A DNA stretch of 64,000 nucleotides from G963663315 sp965116335 (GTDB lineage Bacteria > Pseudomonadota > Gammaproteobacteria > Arenicellales > Poriferihabitantaceae): the NCBI GenBank assembly GCA_965116335.1, contig OZ220677.1, positions 62,001 to 126,000 on the forward strand, given 5' to 3'. The notes under the pieces are model-generated. The model was not told the origin of the DNA. It made no database searches and saw only the letters and a program-made list of their open reading frames with translations. The position numbers and the translations under genes are program-made. Numbering within the stretch: position 1 is the first letter of the stretch; each line of letters starts with the position of its first letter. Below, piece by piece: positions 1-8,287 of this stretch.

Positions 1-1375
1 CAACGCAGACAGGTGACATATTCATCAGCAGCGTTCGTTTGACACCGTTCAGCCCGGACTGGTCAATGAGGTTCTGCCAGCCTTGTGCAGTCCCGATATT
101 CTGCAGATCGGGTTGCTCGATTTTGGGTGTCGTGGGTGCTGCGGGTGCCGCGGGTGAATCTCCTTTCGGGCGGGCAGCCGGGTCTGTGCCTGCTACGCTG
201 GCAGGCGGAGAAGTCGCAGATGCCTGGCCCGCGGTGGAATCTGGCCGAGTGGTTTGCGGTTGCCGGGCCGGGGGACGACTGACATCGCGCTTGCCGGGCT
301 GGAAGGCCAGCATCCGCAGCACTGTCATTTCAAATCCTGAAACCGGGTCAGGCGCGTAAGGGAAATCCCGTTTCCCGACCAGTGCGGTCTGGTACAGTAA
401 TTGTAATTCCTCGGCACCAATCCGGGTGGAAAACCGGCTGATTTCCTCCGTATCCATGCCTTTGTATTGCAGGGATGCGGGACTTACCTGGAACAGCGAA
501 ACGTTATGCACCAGAGACATCAATTCATCCAGGGCGGTCGCATAGTCTGCGGATTTCTCTGACATCCGGCCAATGGCGGCGAATACGCCGTCCGCGTCCC
601 CGGCAATGATTCGATCAAACAGCTGATTGACCAGCTGGTCATCAATCATGCCAAGCATGGTACGGGTCTGTGCGGCAGTGACATCCCCGTTGCAATAGGC
701 GATCGCCTGATCAAGCAGGCTGAGAGAATCGCGGACGCTGCCATTAGCGGATTTCGCCAGAATCAGCAACGCCTGGGGTTCGAATTTGATCTTTTCCGCT
801 TCAAGTATGCTCGAAAGGTGGGTGCTGAGGCGCGTAATGTCAACGGCTTTCAGGTTGAACTGGATACAACGGGAAAGAATGGTGGTCGGCAGTTTCCGGG
901 GATTGGTAGTGGCCAGCAGAAACTTGACGTGTGCGGGCGGTTCCTCCAGAGTCTTCAAGAGTGCATTGAAACTATGCGTCGATAGCATGTGCACTTCGTC
1001 AATCAGGTAGATCTTGAAGCGGCTGATGGTCGGCGTGTACTGAACATTATCCAGTAGTTCCCGGGTGTCCTCGACCTTGGTACGGGAGGCGGCATCCACT
1101 TCGATCATATCCATCAGGTTGCCCTGATCAATGCCCTGGCAGGCGCTGCATTGACCACAGGGCTCAGCGCTGATCCCGGAATCGCAATTCACGGCCTTGG
1201 CGAAAATTCTTGCCAGCGTAGTTTTGCCCACTCCACGAGTCCCGGAGAACAGGAAAGCATGATGGATGCGTTGATTGGTCAGCGCGTTGCTCAATGCGGA
1301 CACGACATGCGCCTGACCGATTACCTCGGAAAAAGTTCTGGGTCGCCATTTTCGCGCCAGCGCAAGATAACTCAT
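1..1375 (-). CDS. dnaX: DNA polymerase III subunits gamma/tau, 3' end outside window
   Basis: Clamp-loader ATPase of the replicative polymerase. The frame opens at an ATG read on minus from 1375 (MSYLALARKWRPRTFSEVIG) and stays open to the window edge, so the C-terminus is missing. Visible motifs are the Walker A GTRGVGKTT near residue 45, the zinc-binding cysteines (NCDSGISAEPCGQCSACQG), the Walker B region YLIDEVHML and sensor-1 LLATTNP. After about residue 360 the sequence becomes Pro/Ala-rich (around 130-300 on plus), as in the linker leading to the tau-specific part. The ffs gene lies immediately upstream on the same strand, a common gammaproteobacterial arrangement. Identification is secure. 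Confidence 0.95.
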   Translation of the reverse strand, partial: MSYLALARKWRPRTFSEVIGQAHVVSALSNALTNQRIHHAFLFSGTRGVGKTTLARIFAKAVNCDSGISAEPCGQCSACQGIDQGNLMDMIEVDAASRTKVEDTRELLDNVQYTPTISRFKIYLIDEVHMLSTHSFNALLKTLEEPPAHVKFLLATTNPRKLPTTILSRCIQFNLKAVDITRLSTHLSSILEAEKIKFEPQALLILAKSANGSVRDSLSLLDQAIAYCNGDVTAAQTRTMLGMIDDQLVNQLFDRIIAGDADGVFAAIGRMSEKSADYATALDELMSLVHNVSLFQVSPASLQYKGMDTEEISRFSTRIGAEELQLLYQTALVGKRDFPYAPDPVSGFEMTVLRMLAFQPGKRDVSRPPARQPQTTRPDSTAGQASATSPPASVAGTDPAARPKGDSPAAPAAPTTPKIEQPDLQNIGTAQGWQNLIDQSGLNGVKRTLLMNMSPVCV

Positions 1376-1444
1376 TGATTCAAACACTCTCCGACAGACA
1401 GGGGATACGGGTTGCGGCTATTATGGTGGCGGATCCAGAGCACC

Positions 1445-1530
1445 AGAGTCCTGACACCCGAAATGATCGCTGCGGCTGCTTCCTTCCGGACCTGACCGGG
1501 TTCACGACCTGTCGCCATCAGGGCGATCCT
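1445..1530 (-). ncRNA. ffs: Signal recognition particle RNA (4.5S, small bacterial type)
   Basis: Read on minus, the segment holds the nearly invariant SRP domain IV core GGTCAGGTCCGGAAGGAAGC followed by AGCC (rc of about 1475-1499). Flanks pair as expected: CCCTGA at 1518-1523 (read on minus) with TCAGG near 1450-1454. The RNA scaffolds Ffh for co-translational membrane targeting. Position just upstream of dnaX supports the call. Exact ends are estimated from the hairpin, not from a covariance model. Confidence 0.9.
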
Positions 1531-1665
1531 CTTTCACCGCCATAGAGATAATAACCGTTCCGCCTATTCTATGCTATTTTGAACAGTCCTGGAAATGTTA
1601 CTGCTTGTCTGCTCCGCCCTGTGACCGGGATCAATGGTCTGAGTCTTGCCAGCCCAGGGCAGGCT

Positions 1666-2973
1666 TTAGCAATCCAGTGTGTGATCGCGCTCCCATTGTG
1701 ACATGGAGCGGGAAAAATCGTTCCATTGGTCCATTTTCAGTTTGCAGTAGGCATCTACCAGTGGCGCGCCAAGCTGTGCCTTGAGTGATTCGCCCTGTTG
1801 GGTCAACCGAATCGCGTCCAGCAGGTTCAGTGGTAGTTTCTTCAATCCTTCTACGGTATGGCCCTCGGTATACATATTGATATCGAGACGTTTGCCCGGG
1901 TCGCGCTGATTGTCGATGCCATCCAGTCCTGCTGCCAGAATTCCCGCCTGAAGCAGGTACGGGTTGGCGGCGCCATCCATCAGACGAAGCTCGAATCGTC
2001 CCGAGTCTGGAATCCGCACCATGTGTGTCCGGTTGTTGCCGCCATAACTGACCGCATTCGGAGACCAGGTGGCGCCCGACAGGGTACGCGGCGCATTGAT
2101 CCGCTTGTAGCTGTTGACCGTGGGATTGAAAATGGAGGTCAGCTCTTCCACATTGTGCATGATGCCGCCAAGAAACTGCATGGCCAGCCCGGAAAGCCCC
2201 ATTTCATCTCCCTGATCGAGGAACAGGTTTTCCTTTCCTGATTTATCCCAGAGAGAGACATGGGCATGACAACCATTGCCGGTCAGATTACTGAATGGTT
2301 TGGGCATGAAGGTCGCGCGCAGACCATGATTTTCGGCAATCTGTTTGACCATGTATTTGAAAAATACATGCCGATCCGCTGTTTTCAGGCAATCGTCAAA
2401 GTCCCAGTTCATCTCAAACTGGCCGTTCGCGTCTTCATGATCATTCTGGTACGGCCCCCAATCCAGTTCAATCATGCAATCGCAAATCTGTGAAATCACG
2501 TCGTATCTACGCATCAGCGCGGCCTGGTCATAGCAGGGCTTGGATTGTATATCCCGGCTGTCAGCAATGGATGTGCCGTCTTCATTGATCAGGAAGTATT
2601 CACATTCAACTCCGGTTTTCAGCCGGTAACCTTTATCGGCGGCTTTCGCGATCTGGTTTTTCAATGCCACGCGGGGAGAGGCTTCGATGGCTTCTCCGTC
2701 TATGTATAAATCCCCGGCCAGCCAGCCGACCTCCGGTTTCCAGGGTAACTGGACCAGGCTGTCCGGGTCGGGGATTGCAAACATATCGCCATCTGCTGGA
2801 CTCATGTCCAGCCAGGCTGCAAACCCGGCGAATCCGGCGCCGTCCCTTTGCATGTCTCCGATCGCCCTGGCTGGCACCAGTTTCGATCGGAGTACGCCGA
2901 ACAGGTCAACAAAACTGATTAAAAAATATTTGATGTTTTTCTGCTTCGCGATTGCCGCTAAATCTTTTGCCAT
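1666..2973 (-). CDS. gmaS: Gamma-glutamylmethylamide synthetase / type III glutamine synthetase
   Basis: 435-residue glutamine-synthetase-fold ligase of the GlnT/GmaS group. In the N-methylglutamate route it joins methylamine to glutamate using ATP. Visible GS motifs are the metal-binding ECEYF near residue 124, GNGCHAHVSL, the glutamate-binding NPTVNSYKR, and the distal FELRLMDGAANPY. Length fits GmaS/GlnT (about 435-445) rather than GlnA (about 470). It is the last gene after mgsA-mgsB-mgsC on the same strand, which points to methylamine more than ammonia as substrate; true ammonia-dependent GlnT activity remains possible. Confidence 0.82.
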   Translation of the reverse strand: MAKDLAAIAKQKNIKYFLISFVDLFGVLRSKLVPARAIGDMQRDGAGFAGFAAWLDMSPADGDMFAIPDPDSLVQLPWKPEVGWLAGDLYIDGEAIEASPRVALKNQIAKAADKGYRLKTGVECEYFLINEDGTSIADSRDIQSKPCYDQAALMRRYDVISQICDCMIELDWGPYQNDHEDANGQFEMNWDFDDCLKTADRHVFFKYMVKQIAENHGLRATFMPKPFSNLTGNGCHAHVSLWDKSGKENLFLDQGDEMGLSGLAMQFLGGIMHNVEELTSIFNPTVNSYKRINAPRTLSGATWSPNAVSYGGNNRTHMVRIPDSGRFELRLMDGAANPYLLQAGILAAGLDGIDNQRDPGKRLDINMYTEGHTVEGLKKLPLNLLDAIRLTQQGESLKAQLGAPLVDAYCKLKMDQWNDFSRSMSQWERDHTLDC

Positions 2974-3026
2974 GGTCTGTTTACCTCATTTGTCCACTTA
3001 TAACTGTACGATAATAACGTATATAA

Positions 3027-4352
3027 CTAATACCTTGTTCCCGGAATCCAGTCTGTTCCCACCAGTGGAATCCGGGCCATTGCGGCCGCTTCGACCGTCA
3101 GGGCCACCATGTCTTCGGGTTCCAGATTGCGGACATGGGTTTTTCCAGCGGCCCGGGCCAGGGTCTGAGTCTCCAGGGTCAGCACTCGCAGATAGTTGGC
3201 GACACGCCTGCCAGCCAATTCCGGGTCCAGCCGTTTCCCGAGATCCGGGTCCTGGGTGGAAATGCCGCTGGGGTCCTGGCCGTCCTGATAATCATCATAA
3301 AACCCGGCGCTGGTTCCCAGCTCATTGTATTGTTCTTCAAATTCCGGAGAATTGTCGCCCATTGCAATCAACGCGGCAGTACCGATGGAAACCGCATCCG
3401 CGCCAAGCGCGAGCGCCTTCGCGACATCCGCGCCGGAACGGATACCGCCCGACACGATCAACTGTACCTTGCGATGCATCCCCATGCCCTTGAGCGCGTC
3501 CACCGCGATCCGGGTTGCCGGAAGGGTCGGGATGCCGACATGTTCAATGAAAACATCCTGGGTAGCGGCTGTACCGCCCTGCATGCCGTCCACTACCACG
3601 ACATCCGCGCCCGCTTTGACCGCAAGCTGCACATCAAAAAAAGTACGGGTAGCGCCAACCTTGATATAAATTGGTGTCTGCCAATCGGTTAGCTCCCTCA
3701 ACTCCTGCACCTTGATTTCAAGATCATCCGGGCCTGTCCAGTCGGGATGTCGGCAAGCACTGCGTTGATCAATCCCTTTTGGCAGATTACGCATTTGCGC
3801 GACCCGGTCACTGATCTTTTGACCGAGCAGCATGCCGCCACCGCCAGGTTTTGCGCCTTGTCCGACCACTATTTCGATGGCGTCCGCCTTCCTCAAATCA
3901 TTGGGGTTCATGCCATAGCGTGAGGGCAGGTACTGATAAACCAGGAGGTCTGAATGGCTCCGTTCTTCTGCTGTCATGCCACCATCTCCTGTGGTGGTGC
4001 TGGTGCCCACCGCCGACGCTCCCCGTCCGAGTGCCTCCTTGGCCTGGGCTGACAGTGCCCCGAAACTCATTCCGGCAATGGTGATCGGGGTGGATATAGT
4101 GATCGGTTTTTTGGCGAACCGGGTCCCCAGAGTTACCGATGTGTCGCATTTCTCCCGGTAGCCTTCCAGTGGATAGCGCGACATGCTGGCGCCCAGGAAC
4201 AGCAGGTCATCGAAAGACGGCACAGCGCGTTTGGCGCCAAACCCCCGTATGTCGTAGATGCCCTCTTTTGCGGCCCTCTGGATTTCCCGGATAACCGGGC
4301 GGGAGAATGTGGATGATTCCAGCATCCAGGAATGATCAATCTTTTTCGTCAT
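3027..4352 (-). CDS. mgsC: N-methylglutamate synthase subunit C, FMN-binding glutamate-synthase domain
   Basis: 441 residues homologous to the central FMN/Fe-S domain of glutamate synthase large subunit. It forms the catalytic FMN subunit in which methylamine or ammonia combines with the 2-oxoglutarate-derived intermediate. Supporting stretches: TIAGMSFGALSAQAKEALG, TSTTTGDGGMT, GQGAKPGGGGMLLG, and the phosphate-binding IVSGGIRSGADVAKALALGAD. The start is the ATG at 4352 (MTKKIDHSW); the frame continues upstream but that extension overlaps mgsB out of frame. Order and size match mgsABC (also glxBCD) clusters. Confident as family; substrate by context. Confidence 0.82.
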   Translation of the reverse strand: MTKKIDHSWMLESSTFSRPVIREIQRAAKEGIYDIRGFGAKRAVPSFDDLLFLGASMSRYPLEGYREKCDTSVTLGTRFAKKPITISTPITIAGMSFGALSAQAKEALGRGASAVGTSTTTGDGGMTAEERSHSDLLVYQYLPSRYGMNPNDLRKADAIEIVVGQGAKPGGGGMLLGQKISDRVAQMRNLPKGIDQRSACRHPDWTGPDDLEIKVQELRELTDWQTPIYIKVGATRTFFDVQLAVKAGADVVVVDGMQGGTAATQDVFIEHVGIPTLPATRIAVDALKGMGMHRKVQLIVSGGIRSGADVAKALALGADAVSIGTAALIAMGDNSPEFEEQYNELGTSAGFYDDYQDGQDPSGISTQDPDLGKRLDPELAGRRVANYLRVLTLETQTLARAAGKTHVRNLEPEDMVALTVEAAAMARIPLVGTDWIPGTRY

Positions 4353-4395
4353 ATCTGTCTGTCCCGATGATTCTCTTGCTATACAGCAGTCGCGC

Positions 4396-5073
4396 TCAAT
4401 AGGCGCTGGCGTTGTCAACCGCGAAATTGTAAAGTCTGCGGGCTGAACCATATCTGCGAAAGTCGTTCGCGCAGTAGTCAAACTGTGCGGCCCGTAACAA
4501 CCCGGCCACTTCCTCCCTGTGTTCATCGCGCATCGGTTTCTCAACGCAATCCGTGCCCAGGCTTGCCACGGTTCCCAATACGTAGAGACGCGCTTCGTAT
4601 ATGGAATCGCCCAGATCATTGCCGACATCGCCGCAGACCACCAGCCGACCGCTTTGCGCCATGAAAGCGCTCATGTGACCGATAGAGCCACCAATGACAA
4701 TGTCCGATCCTTTCATGGATATACCGCACCGCGCGGCGGCATCTCCTTCTACCACCAGCAGTCCGCCATGAGAGGTTGCGCCGCAATACTGCGAGGCGTT
4801 TCCCTTGACTCGTACCGAGCCTGACATCATGTTTTCGGCCAGGCCGGGACCGGCATTGCCGTTGACCACGATATGGGCGGACTGATTCATGCCCGCGCAG
4901 TAGTAGCCTACATGGCCCTGGATATCCACCTCCGTGTTGTACATGGCGCCGGCGGCGACATTGTGTTTGCCGCCGGGATTCAGCGCCACAAACTGTTGTG
5001 AAGACGAGGCATCGCTGTGCAGCGCCTGATTTAATTCCCGGACACTGTCGCTGGCCAGATCAAAGGTTCTCAT
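4396..5073 (-). CDS. mgsB: N-methylglutamate synthase subunit B, GltB C-terminal (GXGXG) domain
   Basis: 225-residue stand-alone version of the right-handed beta-helix domain found at the C-terminus of glutamate synthase. Glycine-rich coils are seen in GYYCAGMNQSAHIVVNGNAGPG, SGSVRVKGNASQYCG and GSIGHMSAFMAQSG. This domain is structural and helps form the ammonia/methylamine channel. The ATG at 5073 overlaps the TGA of mgsA by one base (TGATG), implying translational coupling and favouring this start over an ATG five codons upstream. Confidence 0.8.
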   Translation of the reverse strand: MRTFDLASDSVRELNQALHSDASSSQQFVALNPGGKHNVAAGAMYNTEVDIQGHVGYYCAGMNQSAHIVVNGNAGPGLAENMMSGSVRVKGNASQYCGATSHGGLLVVEGDAAARCGISMKGSDIVIGGSIGHMSAFMAQSGRLVVCGDVGNDLGDSIYEARLYVLGTVASLGTDCVEKPMRDEHREEVAGLLRAAQFDYCANDFRRYGSARRLYNFAVDNASAY

Positions 5074-5969
5074 CAGTGTCTCTCCCAACTGTAGATTCTG
5101 GCCGGTTCCGGCTCCCAGATTCGAGCGTTCTGGTTACCCGGCAATTGCGCGATGGCGCGGTACTCCGAAGACATAGCTACCCAGTCATCGGTTTCTGCGA
5201 TCACAGCCGGTTTGCAGGCGATCGGATCACGCAATACCGCAAACCCGTTCCGGGTTCCGATTGCAAAGGTGTAGAAGCCATCCAGATCGACCAACGCCGC
5301 TTCCATGGCTTCGTTCAATGTCGCTCCCTGGCTTAAGCGCCAGGTCAGATAGCCAGCGGCCACCTCACTGTCGTTATCAGTCTGGAAGCGGATGCCTTCG
5401 CTCTTCAGGTTCTCCCGGAGCCGGTTGTGATTGGATAGCGAGCCATTGTGTACCAGACACAGATCAAGCCCGGTATTGAACGGGTGGGAATGTTCGGTTG
5501 TAACGATACTTTCCGTCGCCATACGGGTATGGCCGAGCGCATGAGTCCCACTCATTGAATTGAGGTCGAATTTCTGGATAACCTGATCCGGCAGGCCCTT
5601 TTCCTTGAAAATCTCGATTGAGCTTCCGGTGCTGGTGATTCTCACGCCCTGGAGATTGTCTTCCATCCAGCCGCAAACCGTGTCCCCGTCCCCCCGGATT
5701 ATGGCAACAGCATGATTGGCGGCCGGGCACAGAGACGCGGTCGAGTCAATGCCTGAACGGATGGACTCCGCTATCCGGTTCCAGTCGATATCATCGGCGC
5801 CCTGAAGCGTTATCTTGACGGAATCATCCGGCACGGGATCATGGTAGATCGCGAAACCGGCACTGTCCGGGCCGCGGTCCGTCATCTGCACCAGCATGGC
5901 GGAAACCAGGCTCCCCAGATTTTTCTCGAGCTCCGGCGATTTTGTATACAAACCGACTATTCCACACAT
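5073..5969 (-). CDS. mgsA: N-methylglutamate synthase subunit A, class II glutamine amidotransferase
   Basis: 298 residues starting MCGIVGLYT, so Cys2 becomes the N-terminal nucleophile after Met removal, as in Ntn-type class II amidotransferases. Other typical parts are MTDRGPDSAGFAIY, GHTRMATES, VHNGSLSNHNRLRENL and TDNDSEVAAGYL. The family usually supplies ammonia from glutamine; in MgsABC it is the small partner of the MgsB/MgsC subunits. First gene of the four-gene operon. The promoter should lie in 5970-6204, which has an inverted repeat but no convincing sigma-70 site. Confidence 0.8.
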   Translation of the reverse strand: MCGIVGLYTKSPELEKNLGSLVSAMLVQMTDRGPDSAGFAIYHDPVPDDSVKITLQGADDIDWNRIAESIRSGIDSTASLCPAANHAVAIIRGDGDTVCGWMEDNLQGVRITSTGSSIEIFKEKGLPDQVIQKFDLNSMSGTHALGHTRMATESIVTTEHSHPFNTGLDLCLVHNGSLSNHNRLRENLKSEGIRFQTDNDSEVAAGYLTWRLSQGATLNEAMEAALVDLDGFYTFAIGTRNGFAVLRDPIACKPAVIAETDDWVAMSSEYRAIAQLPGNQNARIWEPEPARIYSWERH

Positions 5970-6087
5970 AAGCAGTTACCCTGTCAGGGGTTGGTTGAAA
6001 GGACAGGAAACCCTGGCTTGTGGCCCGTTGGCCGACAAGTCCGGTCGCCAATAATGACAGGTATTGTCAGTCCAGTAAACAGGTTAT

Positions 6088-6111
6088 GACCGGATCGGCT
6101 ATAATCCGGTC
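6088..6111. promoter_or_regulatory. 24-bp inverted repeat upstream of mgsA
   Basis: GACCGGAT at 6088-6095 and ATCCGGTC at 6104-6111 form a perfect 8-bp dyad around an 8-base loop, about 120 bp ahead of mgsA and downstream of the racemase stop. No T-run follows on either strand, so an operator is more likely than a terminator. On minus, TTTACT-N17-CATTAT lies just downstream as a weak promoter candidate. Confidence 0.3.
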
Positions 6112-6204
6112 AACCTCATAACGCGCATTATATCAAACCGTGCTGCTGTCGGAAAATATATACACTGCCGTGACAGCGGATTCTATAGAACCGGATAAGA
6201 AAGT

Positions 6205-6987
6205 TCACCTGTCACCATTCACCTCATCCGCCAGCTTGAACAACGAACCGAATTGCGGTAACCGGTCCTGGATTCCGGCGAGGCGCAGGGTATGCCAGGC
6301 CATGGCGTGGTTGGAGGACGTGATCGGCAGGCCAAGACTGCCTTCCAGTTTCCGGCAGGCATCAACCAGTCGTACCGAGGTACAAGAAACAAAAACGGCA
6401 TCTATATCCGCATGTTTCATGATTTCCCGGATTCCCGATTCAATGGATTGCGGGGTGATGCGGGAAACATTGGAATCCCGCTCCTCATTGAATGATCCGA
6501 ATACTGGGACATCCAGCCCGCGCTCGGTCATGTATCCGGCCACGATTCGATTTACTGATTCGCAGTAGGGTGTCAGAACCCCGATCCTCTTTACTTTCAG
6601 CGCACGAAAAGCCGCGAATGCGGCAGTGATCGGGGTAGTGTATTCTGCATTCGGTTGCGCTGCGTGGATGTGCTCGAAAACCTTGTCCTCGCCGATTGCC
6701 ATGCTGGCCGAAGTACAGCCATAAGCGACCACATCCAACGGCGTACCCGGAGTCAATAGCCGGGCGCTCTGCGTAATTCGCGGAGCCATGGCACGTAGCG
6801 ATTCAGGCGTGATTACATCGTCATTGGCAATGCGGTTGTGGTACAGTGCGACTCCGTCCACCTGATGAAATATCTGCCGCCATTCCTGCTCAATGGTATA
6901 GTCCGTGGACAGTACAATCAGCCCGATCTTCGCGCGTATGGCCAGTCCTTCATCCATCTCGAAAGGCAGGTTTTCGAGCAGTATCAT
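6205..6987 (-). CDS. Asp/Glu racemase superfamily protein (maleate isomerase / arylmalonate decarboxylase type)
   Basis: 260 residues. The two catalytic cysteines of the superfamily are visible, in VAYGCTSASMAIG (N-terminal half) and VFVSCTSVRLVDACRKLEG (C-terminal half). The pattern NHAMAWHTLRLAGI near the C-terminus is typical of maleate cis-trans isomerases and arylmalonate decarboxylases. The start is the ATG at 6987 (MILLENLPFEMDEG), following a leader very similar to that of the neighbouring DUF488 gene. Substrate is unknown; maleate, hydantoin or a malonate derivative are all possible. It may or may not be co-transcribed with mgsA, 235 bp downstream. Confidence 0.7.
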   Translation of the reverse strand: MILLENLPFEMDEGLAIRAKIGLIVLSTDYTIEQEWRQIFHQVDGVALYHNRIANDDVITPESLRAMAPRITQSARLLTPGTPLDVVAYGCTSASMAIGEDKVFEHIHAAQPNAEYTTPITAAFAAFRALKVKRIGVLTPYCESVNRIVAGYMTERGLDVPVFGSFNEERDSNVSRITPQSIESGIREIMKHADIDAVFVSCTSVRLVDACRKLEGSLGLPITSSNHAMAWHTLRLAGIQDRLPQFGSLFKLADEVNGDR

Positions 6988-7007
6988 GCGGTTCCCGGAA
7001 TCCCTGT

Positions 7008-7049
7008 TTGAAGTATCGCAAGTATAAAGTGTATTTTGGCTTGCTTCAA
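7008..7049 (-). promoter_or_regulatory. Sigma-70 promoter with dyad, racemase gene
   Basis: On minus: TTGAAG (7044-7049), 17-bp spacer, TATACT (7021-7026). A second half-site CTTCAA on minus (7008-7013) makes an inverted repeat with the -35 hexamer, so it may also be an operator. The arrangement is duplicated before the DUF488 gene at 7743-7784. Confidence 0.6.
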
Positions 7050-7079
7050 TACGGATGGTTGGGGCGTGGGATGGCGATT

Positions 7080-7136
7080 GTGTCCCCCCATCCAATCCGC
7101 AAACGGATTGGATTCCCCCTCAAGGGGGGAATGATT
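7080..7136. repeat. Dispersed palindromic repeat, class delta
   Basis: Two adjacent palindromes: ATCCAATCCGCAAACGGAT-type and CCCCCTCAAGGGGGG. The same unit recurs near 9133, 10608, 19126, 51738, 52160 and 55650. It contains the stop codon and last codons of the DUF488 gene. Confidence 0.85.
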
Positions 7137-7722
7137 GGGTGTGTGCGACACGTCTGGCTTGGTGGGCAATGGCCTCCTCGACCAGTTGTTGACCGAACAT
7201 ATCTTGTTGCTCCTGTACAGAACTGGACTTGTTGACCAGTCTTTGCGTCGCATCCGCGTGTGACTCCAACCTGCCATCGGCATGAATATGTGTGATGTCC
7301 ATGCCTTGTTCATCAATTGACCGTGCGACCAGAAGAGTTCTGTGGCAATCGACAGGTTCTTTCTCTGAACACATCAATACAATACGATGCTCCACCGCGC
7401 CGCGCATTACCCTCTCAATACCTTCGCGGAAATGATCTGTTTGTGCGAGGCGTTGGTAGCTAATGCGCCCGTCTTCTTCATAGTAGTCGGGGTCGTCTGA
7501 CCGACCACCGAGTTCGCGACCGAGGTATACGTACCGGATTTGCCGCACCTTGAGAGCTGCAATGAGAGGCTCTCGATTAAAATGGGGAGTGAATTGGCTG
7601 TAGGGTGCCGAGCGTACATCCGCCAGCACCGTGATATGGTGCTGTATCAATAACTCCATGAAAGCATCCAGTGAATGATTGGAATGACCGATTGTAAAGA
7701 TGGTGTTATATTGCAACCTCAT
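7120..7722 (-). CDS. DUF488 family protein
   Basis: 200-residue DUF488 protein. Family marks are FTIGHSNHSLDAFMELL at the N-terminus, ADVRSAPYSQFTPHFN, VYLGRELGG, and the cysteine motif LMCSEKEPVDCHRTLL. Biochemical role is not established; members are often linked to nucleic-acid or stress functions. The start is the ATG at 7722. The last residues (SFPP) and the TGA at 7120-7122 are encoded by a dispersed palindromic repeat, so the native C-terminus may have been replaced by repeat insertion. It has its own sigma-70-like promoter. Confidence 0.85.
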   Translation of the reverse strand: MRLQYNTIFTIGHSNHSLDAFMELLIQHHITVLADVRSAPYSQFTPHFNREPLIAALKVRQIRYVYLGRELGGRSDDPDYYEEDGRISYQRLAQTDHFREGIERVMRGAVEHRIVLMCSEKEPVDCHRTLLVARSIDEQGMDITHIHADGRLESHADATQRLVNKSSSVQEQQDMFGQQLVEEAIAHQARRVAHTQSFPP

Positions 7723-7742
7723 TCGTATGCCAGAACTCTTAT

Positions 7743-7784
7743 TTGAAGTGTTGCAAGTATAAAGTGCATGTCGATTTACTTCAA
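7743..7784 (-). promoter_or_regulatory. Sigma-70 promoter with dyad, DUF488 gene
   Basis: On minus: TTGAAG (7779-7784), 17-bp spacer, TATACT (7756-7761). TTGAAGT/ACTTCAA half-sites at 7743-7749 and 7778-7784 form an inverted repeat. Spacing and the downstream leader match the promoter at 7008-7049. Confidence 0.6.
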
Positions 7785-7911
7785 TGATGGCTCGTCCAAG
7801 CTGGGAATTCTGGTGGTGGTGGACAACTCTGCAAACGGAAATCCAGGTTGACCTTGCGAAGCAAACCGGCCAGAATAGGAACACCAAGAAAGAACAGACA
7901 GGCACCGAACC

Positions 7912-8184
7912 ATGACAACCGTAGCGATAGACACACTGGCCGCAATGCGGAAGCTGGAAAAGGCCGGATTCAAGACCGAGCAGGCCGAAGCAGTGGCCGA
8001 GGTTATGGCGAACCAGTCCAGCGAACTGGCGACAAAGGCGGACATTGCCGGAGTCCGGGGGGAAATTGCCGGGTTGCGGTGGACATTTGGGGTTGTCGCC
8101 GGGTTTCTGTTTACTTTGAACCTTGCTGTATTAGGATTTGTATTTGTAATCTGGCGCGATGTAACCACCTTGACGGCGGGTTAA
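7912..8184 (+). CDS. DUF1640-like (CCDC90-type) coiled-coil membrane protein, copy 1
   Basis: 90 residues. The N-terminal half (DTLAAMRKLEKAGFKTEQAEAVAEVM) followed by SELATKADIAGVRGEIAGLRW resembles bacterial DUF1640 proteins, which carry a coiled coil and one C-terminal membrane helix. Here the helix is about residues 61-81 (FGVVAGFLFTLNLAVLGFVF), ending IWRDVTTLTAG. No function is established for bacterial members. It precedes the secreted-protein gene by 103 bp, and the pair is repeated downstream. Confident that it is a real gene because of duplication with reading-frame conservation. Confidence 0.75.
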   Translation: MTTVAIDTLAAMRKLEKAGFKTEQAEAVAEVMANQSSELATKADIAGVRGEIAGLRWTFGVVAGFLFTLNLAVLGFVFVIWRDVTTLTAG

Positions 8185-8220
8185 TCGACCGGAGCACTGC
8201 ATTCTTTCCTGAGTAACTGT

Positions 8221-8249
8221 TTGAATATTCCGTATATATTTGGTATACA
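8221..8249 (+). promoter_or_regulatory. Sigma-70 promoter, secreted protein copy 1
   Basis: TTGAAT (8221-8226), 17-bp spacer, TATACA (8244-8249). A ribosome-binding GAGG lies seven bases before the ATG at 8288. Confidence 0.6.
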
Positions 8250-8287
8250 ATGGATACACAAACAATTCTTTTCTTTGAGGTACTGTT

